In this document: positions 1-11,281 of the stretch, one piece after another
Layout: each line of letters opens with the position of its first letter
Position numbering within the stretch: the stretch's first letter is position 1
Assembly: GCA_013076295.1 (NCBI GenBank)
Contig: RQOL01000876.1
Coordinates: 806,001-870,000, forward strand
DNA: 64,000 bases
Direction of reading: 5' to 3'
Source: Sanderia malayensis
Lineage: Eukaryota; Cnidaria; Scyphozoa; Semaeostomeae; Pelagiidae
Translations under genes and position numbers: made by a program
The notes under the pieces: generated by a model
Told to the model about the DNA's origin: nothing
The model's database searches: none
The model's input: only the letters and a program-made list of their open reading frames with translations

Positions 1-669
1 CCAGGGCGTTTCTTAAAACATCTAAATGTTTCTTCACTTGCCTGCATTAATGATTCCTCTGCTTCACATAAACTTTTCTGCTGCTCTCTCTCTGTCTGAG
101 CTTGCCCTTTCCAATATTGCATGCGACAAGCGACCGGTAACAAATGGTCGAAAACTAGCTTAAAATTTTTGCTCCCTCTAAGCCGGTATAGAACTGCACT
201 TTGTAATCTCTTGTAATTTGTTGCAGTTGATATTTCGGCCCTAAATTAAACACAAACTCATCCAAAGTCTTCGGTATGTGTTGTTCTGTATTAGCAAAGA
301 GCATAGTTATCGGTCTTCTTCTTGGGCTTCGACGCAAGCTTGTTTCTTCGAAAAGTGGCTTGCCGAGATCTTTTCTCTTCACTGGTGTCTTTTTCGTTTC
401 TGCGTCGCGCTGTGTTAGGTACATTGCTGGGTAATTGAAGTTGCCAAGTGGCTTCCCAACTTAAATTGGTTTCAACAAACGAGCATCCCTTTTCTGAATT
501 CATAGTTTTTCAGACCTTTGCTTACTTGCTTAATCCATAATTTTCGTACGCCCTCGTTTGTGGGAAATGCATGGAATACAAGCTTCTCTACATGTCTCCT
601 TACGGTTAACTCATCTTTACGCCACGATTTGTTAGTACAGCCACCAACACAACAACTTTGATTAGGCAT
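1..669 (-). pseudogene. THAP-domain DDE_Tnp_4-type transposase remnant
   Basis: The first exon-like segment (669 down to about 472) has the N-terminal THAP zinc-finger pattern: two Cys in CCVGGC, then FHAFP, then W in KLWIKQ. The rest of the finger continues in another frame (about 503-291) and a third segment (424-155) ends in FYTGL, a motif typical of the helix-turn-helix before a DDE_Tnp_4 domain. A further open segment with MQYWKGQ reaches base 1, so the element continues off the left edge. At least two frame changes and the missing canonical Cys-x-x-His half of the finger make it a decayed copy. Family assignment rests on motif memory. A second member of the same class lies at 28.3-29.6 kb. 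Confidence 0.6.
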
Positions 670-1470
670 CCTCAGTCTCCACGAATTTAATCACATATGT
701 AAGGTAGAAGGAGAGTGCGTTTGATATTATAGTATAGCTTCAATAGTAAGAGAATATTTCCTTTCCTACTTATTTAGCTGCCATTTTCCCCAGCCCTACC
801 CATAGAACTGTTACATGACACCGTGCGGCATGATAGAGCGCACCACGCAGAAATGAAAACACAGGATATCACAATGCTGTGACGCTCACACTGGACGCAT
901 GGCAAGGAATATTTGAACACGTGCTATTTCTGTTATCCATTGCCAATCACCATGGAACCACAGCCAATTGGAAGTAGGGATATACTCTCTATAACACAAT
1001 AATCTTTTGTTTCAGAAATTGAGGTTTACCCATAAATGAAATAAAAAAATATGGTGGGAGTAGCCCTTTAAGTTTCTTTCTTTAGCGTTTGGAATGTGAA
1101 AATGCAAGAAATGTATGCCAGACAATGGCGCATCCTAATTCTGAGGTTGCAGGTCCTCCACGCAGCTTCAACCCAGACGATTGTGTTCCATATTCTTGTA
1201 TTTTGACAGGTTCTTTTCTGTTGGCTGTGTTTATTCATGAAGCATTATTTTATTTTCATTACACAAAGCATCTTTCTATTACATGGATATATGGCTAATA
1301 TCTTTCGAGCATGAATGCCTGGTAATGTTCTTCCCAATTCTTCTCTTCCGATTTCCCATATTGCTTACCTACAAAGTAGTCTCTATCTTTAGCTAACGTA
1401 CAATCTGACTCTTTATTTTCACTATTTGAAACTTGTGGTTCGGTAGTTTGCCTGCTGATTTGCGGATGTT
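670..1470. other. Non-coding stretch, nothing recognised
   Basis: No splice-consistent exon or repeat structure was recognised. A 69-residue open frame at 1089-1298 has no family resemblance I can name. Confidence 0.4.
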
Positions 1471-1486
1471 TTCAAATCTACGTTCC

Positions 1487-1730
1487 CGTCTTCTAAGACG
1501 CTGGGCTTGATCCTTTGGAGGTAATCCCTTCACTGGTTCAAATCCACGTATGGTCGGAATCACGAACTACAAGCCGTCAGCCAACTCAGCTGTCCATCCT
1601 TCCGAGGTCGGTAAATGAGTACCCAGAATTTCTGGGGGTAAGGGTTTATACCAACTGGACCCACATTGATAACAGCTATCAAAGCTGAAGTGGCTATCCA
1701 GTATAAATATTCGTACTTACTTACTTACTT
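1487..1730 (+). repeat. SINE-like remnant
   Basis: A B-box-like GGTTCAAATCC occurs near 1538. It is followed by a segment with TTCCGAGGTCGGTAAATGAG, of the kind seen in conserved SINE body domains, and ends in a short (ACTT)n tail near 1715-1730. No clear A box was found, so this is a probable 5'-decayed tRNA-derived SINE. Confidence 0.4.
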
Positions 1731-1980
1731 TTTTCTCTATTATAATAAGCTCGTGTGCCTTCGTGAATTTTTTACCCATGGTACCAGAATGAAATTAAAA
1801 ATCAAGAACCATTTGTTATTTTTCAACCAGCCACTTTCGCGAATGTCAATCTTCCCGATAACATGAGCGCTAGGAGCATTCCTGTAGTATGCGGCCATAA
1901 TTTTTCATTGAATCACATTTTTTATCCTGGATGTTTTGATTCATTAATTGATAGGCAAATACGCTTACTATCTTCGTAAG

Positions 1981-2043
1981 GTATTGGTTTAGTTACCCTT
2001 TGAACAAGGGTTGAGTGATCTAACCACTCGGCCATCCCTGACA
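1981..2043 (-). repeat. tRNA-like fragment (Leu/Ser-type head)
   Basis: On the minus strand it starts GTCAGGGATGGCCGAGTGG, which contains an A-box match (TGGCCGAGTGG) as in class II tRNAs, with a B-box-like GTTCAAAGG about 30 bp later. The anticodon stem and 3' acceptor do not fold convincingly, so it is read as a tRNA-derived repeat head and not a functional tRNA gene. Confidence 0.35.
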
Positions 2044-2307
2044 CTTACTTGTAGCTTTTGATGATGTTGTTGAAGATGTTGCTCCTTACTTGTAGCTTTT
2101 CATATTGCCCTATTCTGGTTGCTACATGTCATTGTTTTGCCTTCCGTTGTTACTCATACATGTCAGACATCACTGAACAGATTCTCGTGAACTTTCATAT
2201 GTCGAGATTTAACATTAATCGTTCTCAGCAAATTTTGTTACTGACATAAATATTGCATACCATGCTCCCTTTCTCCTTCTTAATTTGAAATCACTTTTCT
2301 TGTTTAG

Positions 2308-4670
2308 TTACTGGCATGATCGGGTCCCTTCAGGCGCTGGAAACTATCAAAATTTTATCTGGAATTAAACGTAAGTTGAAGTTTTTAACTAACTGCAATT
2401 AGAATGTGAACCAATTGTGCCTTCCGCGCGATACCTGTGCCTTAATTGGCACCAGTTAGCTACGTGGTAGGCCCGTGTACACTTTTGTCACAAACAGTAA
2501 GACCGACTTAAGGCCTGTCGATAAGCCACATTGATGTCGTGGAGAAACGCTTGGCATTTTTACGTTTAGTATTTATGTACAATTCTGAATGTGTTTGTGA
2601 GTAATTTTGTTGGTGTTCTGCATGCATGACCTGACGCGACGCACCACCATCCACATGGTTTATTGCATAGTTTGTCATACCTGCATGTCTTCTACATATG
2701 AAAATACACTTACTGGGCAAAGGTTACGCACCATCTGGTGCAAAATGGCGTCCAGAAGTGGCCCAAGGCCTAAGCAAGAAAATTTACATAACTATATATA
2801 AATACCAAACGGCCTTCAATAGCGAACTTCTTTGGCAAAAAATATACTCACAATTTGACTAGTTTTTTTGCCTAACTACCTGAGTTGGATGCCGGAACGA
2901 ACGAAACTTGGTCTGTTATATTCATTTCAGATTGCAATAAAACATTTTTCTCAATACCTGTATTTGGTAAAAATTGAGGCAATTTTCATGATTTCATCGA
3001 TCGATCTAGATAAATCCAGTGATCGTGCGAGAGTAGAGTACATTTTATGTTGTTGGGAAAGTGACTACACTGTGAATTCTAAGCCTTAGTTATTTTTGAA
3101 CAGGTTGTAATTTGTTTTGTTTTAGCTGCTTATTACAAGAAATTACTTGTATTCGATGGACTGAGTGGCGAGATTAGAATTGTTAGACTTCGGAGTAAAA
3201 AGGAAGACTGTCCTGTTTGTGGGTTAAAGCCATCAATTTCGACATTGCAAGATTATGAAGCATTGTGTGGAGCATCTGCTACTGATAAGGTAAGGAATAA
3301 ACCTTTTCGCAGTTTTTGCTATACCATTACGAAATATATGGGATTCAGGTTAAAATGGCAGCCATCGAATTTGACGAAAACTTCTCATGCTTCATACTTT
3401 ATCACGATGTTAGTTAATACATCTAATTCATCGTAAGTTATTAGGCATCAATGTTTTATGTCGCGTTGTCGTGCTTTGGCGCTAATGAACAACAAAAATT
3501 ACAAGAGCCATGCCCATGGTGCGTTGATGATTTTGGTTTTTGCAGTTTTTGTTTTAAATGCTTTTTTATACAAATCCTTTCTTTTTCAGTGTGTTTCTAT
3601 TTCTCTGTTATCAAAGGATGAAAGAATATCAGTTGAAGTACGCATGTAAATTTTTTAGATTCTTGTTTAAGATCTATGTTTATGATTTGAAATTCGCAGT
3701 TTGCTAATTGCTATTGCAACATTCAAAGCAACAATGACATCACAAATTTCCGTCTTTTTGCAGCAATACAAGAACATTGTTGACCAACGTGAAGAACACC
3801 TTCTTATTGATGTCAGGCCAGAAGTTGAATTCGATATCTGCTCCTTTGCTCAAGCAAAAAGTATCCTTGCACTATGTTGTTAATGCTGTAATAACATGGA
3901 AGTTGGTAAACTCGAATTAAGTAGCTATTTTCTATAATTTTGTTGCTTTGATGACTAGTTTCCTTAACTTTATAGATTTTCCCATATCTAGGTTTTCTGA
4001 TACGAATGAGGTTGATAATTTATTGAGAACTTTCCAGAGCTGTTCTCAACCGGGTATGTTATTTACGGAACTTAATACGACAGTCATATACTTTCGTTAT
4101 TATGTCGAATTCCTGGAGGCCTAAAAGGGAATCGTGATTTTACAATTTACAAGCTCTCTCCTTCACGTGAATTTTTAATCAGTCTCACATTGAAACACTG
4201 AAACTTTTCGTTTTATGTTGGTTGGTAAATACCGTATTCCCTCTATGAACGTATAAGCGCCAGGGTACTGGTGAATAACATTATTGCATGAACAACATGT
4301 AAGAAATTAAAGAGCGTAATTTTAAGGAAACCTTACTTGAAATACAAATATCAACCTTGATGCACTCGATTCCAAGCTGATATGAAGTGAAAGTTAAATT
4401 TTATTATCAGCTGAAACCTAGACTGGGGTTTTAAAAATAAGTTCATTTTAATAATATTATGAAAACTCAGATGTTAAAAATCATTTTTATTTCATTTTCT
4501 TTGTAGTTTACGTGATTTGTAGACAAGGCAATGATTCGCAGATGGCCGTATTACAGCTCAAAAATGGTCTAGAAAAGCAGGGGTGTGACAGTAGCTTAAT
4601 TGTGAAGGATATTTCTGGAGGATTAGCTGCTTGGAGTGCCAAGATCGACAGTACATTCCCTGTTTATTAG
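2308..4670 (+). CDS. MOCS3: MOCS3/UBA4, 3' exons (E1-like adenylyltransferase and rhodanese)
   Basis: Seven exons with GT-AG borders and matching phases are visible: 2308-2370, 3126-3289, 3590-3637, 3764-3860, 3976-4053 and 4507-4670 (TAG stop), the first encoding MIGSLQALETIKILSG. The second exon holds the end of the ThiF-type domain (LLVFDGLSG) with a CPVCG zinc pair and LCGASATDK. The remaining exons form the C-terminal rhodanese domain: LLIDVRPEVEFDIC, then VICRQGNDSQMA, whose Cys is the persulfide-carrying position, then ISGGLAAW. The family adenylates and thiocarboxylates URM1 and MOCS2A in the cytosol for tRNA thiolation and molybdopterin synthesis. The N-terminal adenylation exons were not found between 670 and 2307, so they are either further upstream or lost. 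(Six segments are listed; no further one was identified.) Introns here contrast with the intronless vertebrate gene. Confidence 0.9.
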
Positions 4671-6302
4671 AGCAACAATATTTCGTTCTATCTTTATTTC
4701 GAATATTTATTTCATACTTTCGTTGTGCTTCGCAGCTGTACAACATCAGAATTATATGCTGCTTGGTTTTAAATTTACTTGAGTAAAATGCAATATTCTG
4801 GCTACAACAAGCGATCCCCTCCATACACTCAAAAAACTTAACAACAGTTGAATTTTTAGTGGACTCCCTTTTTTTCTATATTTGTTGTGATATATATTAA
4901 TTTTCACCATCAGTAAAGAATGGATGTTTGTGCCATTTTTTACGATTCCCAATAGATAGTTGCAGGCGCATAACTTTAATCATTTTCTTGCTTCAAATAT
5001 AACCTTTTTTCGAATTTCTATGTGACGCACGTCATTTATTGATGGGTGTGGCAAGGGTAAGGTCAACGCTCATTGCGCATTCGGAATTTATGATTCAGGC
5101 AATACCAAGTAAAGCTAACATGCAGTCACATGATTTATCATGCAATATTTCGTACTGCATTAGATATTTGTTACTGAGCTGCAAATTCGAAGGTGAGCAA
5201 TTACTTCCACCAGAGAAATTTAGCCCAGCCCTTTCCCTGGCTTCGTTTCTTTTTCCACCGATAGCCCGTTTGTCTTGTGGATACTGTATATTGTTTTTAA
5301 AGGTTTTTGCTCAGACCAAATGCAACGCACTCTGAGAGAGGCTCTCTTCAATCGACTAAAGCAACATAACGTCAAAACATCTACTTATGAAATTCAATGC
5401 GAGGTTATATGCTAATCTGCACACTAGCGTGAGCACGTTAGATTGCTCGTGCCAAGGGGAGCGGGCGATCTCTTAATGGCGTTTTTTGAAAATTTGTCGC
5501 AAGAAGTTATTAACTTCATGAATAATGTAGAATTTTGAGTTTTTGGCTTAAGTTTAATAAAAAGCTGAAATTATTTCCCACGCTTTTAATGGTGGAGATC
5601 GACAATGGTTTGAGTATGGAAGTATATACCTCTAACTGTTCTTCGTGCGGAAAGTTTTCGGTTTGTGTCCATTTGTGATTTAGATGCGACAACCAGAAAG
5701 ATCGAAAGTTGCCACTCCTCTGCATTTCATTTTGCAAAATATTCTTTTTTGTTTGTTTTTAATCTGCTGAAATGAAACAAATGGCTTAACGTTTTCCAAA
5801 ATTCACAGCGTATTTTTCAAACGATATAACACAGTTGGTAACCTTGAATTTTTGAATATGTTATTAAGGTGGGAGAATATGCGAGATGTGCCCTTGGAAA
5901 TTTTGACCGCAAGTATTATTTTAAGACGTCATTTTCACTCACATTTTTGCCAGAAATGCCATCATATCGTTTTATTGGCTTTTTGCAAAGATGTAAAAAT
6001 AATGTCATTGCATAATAATTGGTTAGACATTTCAACACGAAGATATTCCTCGATGGCTCAGGCACGAAAATGCGCGAACCTCTGCCAATCTTTCACACGT
6101 ATGCGCATATGGCCTAAGCGCCAGGGTGAGTATTCGTGTGGCCCAGGCCCTGGGCCTTTAAAGTTCTTATTTTTCCATGGCAATGTGGAAATGTGGGGAA
6201 TATCATAGCATATAGGCAATGGAGTGAACTTGAAGTCTATATGACTATATACTCATATTTAAATATATGGGATGGTGGGGAGTATGGAGAGATTATGTGA
6301 AT
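4671..6302. other. Intergenic, nothing recognised
   Basis: Only short open frames without family signatures or plausible splice structure are present. Confidence 0.4.
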
Positions 6303-6404
6303 AGTGTGGAGAATGTGGACAGTGTGGAGAATGTGGACAGCGTGGAGAACGTGGACAGTGTGGAGAACGTGGACAGCGTGGAGAACGTGGAGAGTGTGGA
6401 GAAC
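6303..6404 (+). repeat. 18-bp minisatellite
   Basis: About 5-6 copies of a unit near GTGGACAGTGTGGAGAAC alternate cagtg/cagcg variants. The two long reading frames across it on the minus strand are translations of this repeat and are not taken as genes. Confidence 0.85.
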
Positions 6405-7288
6405 ATAAAGATATGCATGCCTTAAACAATGTAGCAGCAGAGACCATTGGGGCACAATAATCAAAAGTCTTAAGTTTTTCACAATTACCTGGTTTGTGGT
6501 ATGGTTGGTAATTAAAACCAATTAACAAATTTTCTATCTTATGTAAGAGTAATGCCAGTATTAAGTATGCCTTTGGAAAACATTGAAGATGTTTTGAAAC
6601 ATCCTTAATATGTTTCTTCAGAACTGAGGTTTCTTATAAAAGTATAACAGATAGCATATTTTCCTGATGCAAAGATGTAGTAGACGCTACAATATATTTG
6701 GTGCTTTAGTGCAGATTTTATAAACAAAGCTCCTATTTTCATAGTTATTTTTTGTAAGTGTAAATTATTGTACTTTTTGAAAATTCATGCTCTATGGCTT
6801 AAGAGCTTTGTTCAGAGCTTTTCTATTTGTTGTTCCGCTATATATTTTTTTATATTGATGTATTTTCTACCATTCTGCTGTTAAATTTGTTGGTAAATCT
6901 GCATAAACATGAGACCATTTACTTTTTAATAATGTAGCGAAGATATGTTACCACTGAAAATGAATTGAACTCACTTCACTTCTACTCTATTATAAAGTGG
7001 TACTTTATATTACAGTGATGTTAATACATGAGCTATGCATTTGAAATTTAAAAAATAATGCTGTTACATGGCGACCTTTCTTTTTTAAGTTAATTTCTGT
7101 CAGATTGTGATTTGCTCTAGGAGCTTATTTTTTGGAACCATTACTTCAAGTTAGTGAACTATTCAACAGCGTCCAAGTTCTTATTTATCAGGTTATCAAC
7201 ATGTAATTTTCAATACTACTAACACGAGATGGAACGGATTTTATCACGCGAAATTTAGGCTAATTAAATAATGAGAATGAAATAAGAA
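6405..7288. other. AT-rich intergenic, nothing recognised
   Basis: No exon, repeat or regulatory structure could be supported. Confidence 0.4.
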
Positions 7289-9015
7289 TGAAATTAGCAC
7301 CTCTTTCGTCATCTGTTGCTGTGGCGTGGAGGTGGTGCCATGGGTGTGTAACAGAGAAGGTAAGTGGTTCAAGATGCGCTTCTGTACGGATGAATTTTAA
7401 TACTTTTCAAGCTAATTAAATAGTTGAAATAAAATTAGCACCTCTTTCATCATTTGTTGCAATAGCGTAGAGGTAGTGCCATGGGGTGTGCAACGGAGAA
7501 AGTAAGTGGTGCAAATTGCATTACTTGAGAAATTAATTTATTACATTTAAATCAACTGAAGCATTTAGAATGGAATGACATTGACATTTGCATTATTTCG
7601 ATCATCGGTTGCAGTAGCGTGGAGGTAGTGCTACGGGATGTGCACCGACCAGGTAAGTGGTTCAAGAGCCACGTAAGTCATTTAAATTGACAAACAATGT
7701 TAGCTGCATTGACTACCACAAAATAGATAATTAAATAAATTAGATAAGTAATGATGGTAAGTAAATTAGATAAGTAGTAATGATAAGGAGTGAAGTTTAG
7801 TTGTCGGATTGCGTAGTAAGGAAAAGTTCGAGCCGTAAAAACAGTTAGGGACAGTTTATCTACCAGAACGCTGATATTAGACTAGCAACGTAGTGATAGT
7901 GGAGCATAACAGTAATGGGACATCGCGCAAATGGCCTTACTTGCAAGGGGTCATACCCTGCCGCATAAAAATCTAAGGGGAGGCGGATCAACTTTTTGTT
8001 ACAAGAAAACACCTCTAGAGAACACGCAAAGTGAATTTATCCTCCCCTTGATTTTTACGCATCGAACAACGTCCCCTTGCTCAATTCAACCACGTGCGTC
8101 ATGCCTCCTCTGGTCTTCAACCTCGCTTTGTTGTGTTTTCGCGATAATTTACCATTTACTTTACGCGAGAATGATCGAAAGTAAGTTAAACATTTAGTAA
8201 TCATGGATAAATGATAATTACGCTTATATCAATGTAAATTGACTTACCTTCACTTCATACCGAACCACTTACCTTCTCTGTTGCACACCCCATGGCACTA
8301 CCTCTACGCCACTGCAGCAGATGATGAAAGAGGTGCTAATTTCATTCTTATTTCATCCTAACTATTTAATTAGCTTGAAAAGTATTAAAATTCATCCTTA
8401 CAGAACCGCATCTTGAACCACTTACCTTCTCTGTTGCACACCCCACGGCACGACATCTACGCCACTGCAACAGATGATGAAAGAGGTGCTAATTTCATTC
8501 TTACTTCATCCTAACTATTTAATTAGCTTGAAAAGTATTAAAATTCATCCGTACAGAACCGCATCTTGAACCACTTACCTTCTCTGTTGCACACCCCACG
8601 GCATTACCTCCACGCTATTGCAGCAGATGAGGAAAGAGGTGCTAATTTCATTCTTATTTCGTCCTAACTATTTAATTAGCTTGAAAAGTATTAAAATTCA
8701 TCCGTACAGAACCGCATCTTGAACTACTTACCTTCTCTATTGCACACCCCACGGCATTACCTCCACGCTATTGCAGCAGATGAGGAAAGAGGTGCTAATT
8801 TCATTCTTATTTCATCCTAACTATTTAATTAGCTTGAAAAGTATTAAAATTCATCCGTACAGAACCGCATCTTGAACCACTTACCTTCTCTGTTGCACGC
8901 CCCATGGCACTACCTCTACGCCACTGCAGCAGATGATGAAAGAGGTGCTAATTTCATTCTTCATTTCATTCGCATTTTGAACCACTTACCTTCTCTGTTG
9001 CACATCCCTTAGCAC
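7289..9015. mobile_element. Foldback-type element with tandem-repeat arms
   Basis: The left arm (about 7289-7670) holds about three ~147-bp units reading TTAGCACCTCTTTCRTCATC toward GGTAAGTGGTTCAAG. The right arm (about 8246-9015) holds five to six units of 153 bp in inverted orientation; the CTTACCTTCTCTGTTGCAC landmark recurs near 8268, 8421, 8574, 8727 and 8880. A unique ~570-bp middle (7671-8245) separates them and contains no convincing gene. Long inverted arms made of internal tandem repeats are the hallmark of foldback-type transposons. No target duplication was identified, and a local satellite that was inverted is the alternative. Confidence 0.6.
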
Positions 9016-9485
9016 TACTTACTTATTTTTACTTGCTTGGGTGAAGACCAATGTTAGAAAGGCCAATAAGAACGAAAGAAATTGAAGGAACATTTAAATA
9101 AGGGAAGACATTGTTGAATTGATGAATTAATTTCGAGTCCTCAATTATTACAACAACAGAGCCTACTGCTATAATACTGAGATATATTACGTATTGTGTT
9201 AATCACTCTTCATTTAGTAAACGAACAACTGTTAAAGACATATCTACATGTAATCGCCACTAAAAGGCTAGGCTAGAATAATTCTGACACCAAGTAATGT
9301 AGAAAAATGGATACAATATTGTAACTACTGATCGGACAAATAAAAATGTAATATTGTATTAAATGAATGCTGTAAGAAATTATAACCAGAAATGCTGTTA
9401 AAAATTGTTATATAAAGGCCATTGGCTTTGCCTAATTGGCTAATTGCCTAATTGCCTAAATGACTAATTGCCTAATTGCCTTTGC
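9016..9485. other. Non-coding, with short TTGCCTAA repeats
   Basis: Mostly unremarkable AT-rich DNA. About 9421-9500 is an irregular run of TTGCCTAAT-type repeats that overlaps the end of the following Cys-rich reading frame. Confidence 0.4.
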
Positions 9486-11090
9486 CTAATTGCCTATTTG
9501 GCTAAAGGCTTTGCTGCTTTCTATTTTACGTTTAGGTCCGTTGCCTTTCGATATTCCAAAGGGATTCATGCAGCCTTTGCAATTGCAGTTCGCACATGAC
9601 TGTTGAAACTTAAAGCATGGGCATTTGCCAGGCGCGGATCCAGACGGTCAGATTTGAGCAATAACCTAAATTTATTATTTAAATAGAACCTTTCTTAAAG
9701 AAGCAAAACAATTTCTAAAGTCCATGATAAACAACATGATTTGTCTCCGCCGCAAATAATCTTATTCCCGCTTCGCTTTGTCACGGGTCTGTTCTCTTTC
9801 TTGTATTTTTGAGCTGCTTGCCCCTTTCACTGAGCCGATTTTGTTTTGACTTGAATAATTTCTGCGGCTCTTACTCTTCGAGAGACTCCTCTTTGAGAGA
9901 CTCTTTGGCCGCTCTCTTACAAATCATATAACGACAGCAGCTGCTGTGGATCAAAGAGCGGGAGCGACGGTCAAATTCAACTGATGGTCGCAAGCCAATA
10001 GCAAGTGTCCGCTGTAGTCGCAAGCCAATGGCAAGAGACCTTGACCGTCGCAAGCCAATCAGGCAAAAATTATGATGCAGCAATTGTTTCTCCTATTGTT
10101 CCTTACTGCTCATATAGCAGAAGAGAATGTTACAATTTATATCCGTTACATGTTACACAATCCTACCTGAAAACATATCTTCGTTTCGTTGCACCATGTG
10201 TGAACAAAGGCTAAATGGCCTAGCTGTGCTTCACGTTCATCGCTCTATTGACTAAGACATTATAAGAAGTCGCTCAACCGTTTGCTATTCGTCATCCTCG
10301 TAGAATGAGGCTCGCTGACATTATGGATTTAGGCCACACTGATTAGACAATGCCTGCTTGGGTTTTCTCAATTTGAATTTTTGTTTTTGTTCTTGCTTAT
10401 TGCTAATTATTTTGCCCAATAATTATTTTTATTTTTTATTCTTTGTATGATTAGACTTTTCTGTTTTCACATTTCTGTTTTCTTCTTGACAATTATCAAA
10501 GCAAAAAACATTGGCATTATTGAATGTCTTGCATGTTCTCTTGTTTCGTGCTATTTAAAGTTAAACACTGGCATCATATTAAACTATCCTTTGAATGAAG
10601 CTCATGTGTATCAAATACTTAATTTAATACAGAAATATCTTATTTGGCCTTGCCTGCAGCACAATGAGAGGAACTAAATAAAAGGGGCGTGACCGCTATT
10701 TTTCGCCGCTCATAAGGGCGTGGTTCCAAAACTTTCGTTAGACTTTGCCCCCCTGACCCCCATTTGCGACGCTCAGATTTGCTCCTGGATCCGCGCCTGT
10801 TTGCAGGAGTACTTGGAACCTTCGACCATCGTACATTTCGAAAGACGATTTTTGTCATTTTTCCCACACATGCAACCTTTTCGACTGCTTACATCTTTCT
10901 TATCTTTATTTTGCAGCACTAATAGATCTTTGCTCAGCAACTCGAAGCTTACTTTTCCAGAAAAGTCGATGGCCATGAAAAGACAATCTGTTGTGATCAT
11001 GCGATTTTCAGGAATGATTGGCAGTATCGGAATATTCGGAATTGATGTAAACACAACTATAGGTAATTGGCCTAAATTTGAAATCGTTTG
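9486..11090 (-). pseudogene. CXC (tesmin/TSO1-like) Cys-rich domain ORF split by a hAT-like element
   Basis: Upstream of 10800 the minus strand encodes KGCMCGK followed by a Cys and KYSCK, the first half of a CXC/CRC-type Cys-rich motif. The reading frame resumes at 9628 with CPCFKF, CANCNCKGC and MNPFG and stops at 9486, giving the second half in the expected Cys order. Between them lies the 1171-bp element at 9629-10799, so the motif was interrupted by insertion. A possible small intron (GGAAAA|gtaagc donor near 10960) precedes the Cys-rich part. CXC domains bind DNA in tesmin/LIN54 proteins and also occur on transposase-encoded proteins. The ORF lies downstream of the DDE transposase at 11282-13843 on the same strand, so it may be its C-terminal part. 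Whether it was host or transposon gene is not decidable here. Confidence 0.65.
9629..10799. mobile_element. Non-autonomous hAT-like element (5-bp TSD TTTGC)
   Basis: Starts CAGGCGCGGATCCAG and ends with the near-inverse CTGGATCCGCGCCTG. TTTGC directly flanks both sides (9624-9628, 10800-10804). Internally it carries repeated GCAAGCCAAT boxes. No transposase frame. The same family recurs at 26699-28132, also with a 5-bp duplication. The CAGGGGCGGATCCAG end fits the hAT superfamily, some lineages of which make 5-6-bp duplications. Confidence 0.8.
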
Positions 11091-11281
11091 AATAATAATA
11101 TCGGTAAACTCAGGTTTCATACATGTTATGATTGTTATTATCATTGTATTAATTAATGTCTTGTTATAATTGTTTGATTGTTATTGTGTTTAATTTATGT
11201 CTAAGCTGCCTGTCGTCAGACACAGTATGTTGTATAGAAACCCAGTCACTATGTAATTCAATCAGATATCGTACTCGCAAG

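Noticed and set aside
1089..1298. Possible upstream MOCS3 exon
   Set aside because: No adenylation-domain motif (GxGGxG, R-x5-R) and no fitting splice phase.
1981..2043. Functional tRNA gene
   Set aside because: A-box-like head only; anticodon arm and acceptor pairing do not form.
6237..6528. Two long minus-strand frames rich in repeated HSP/LHTVH motifs
   Set aside because: They are translations of the 18-bp minisatellite at 6303-6404.
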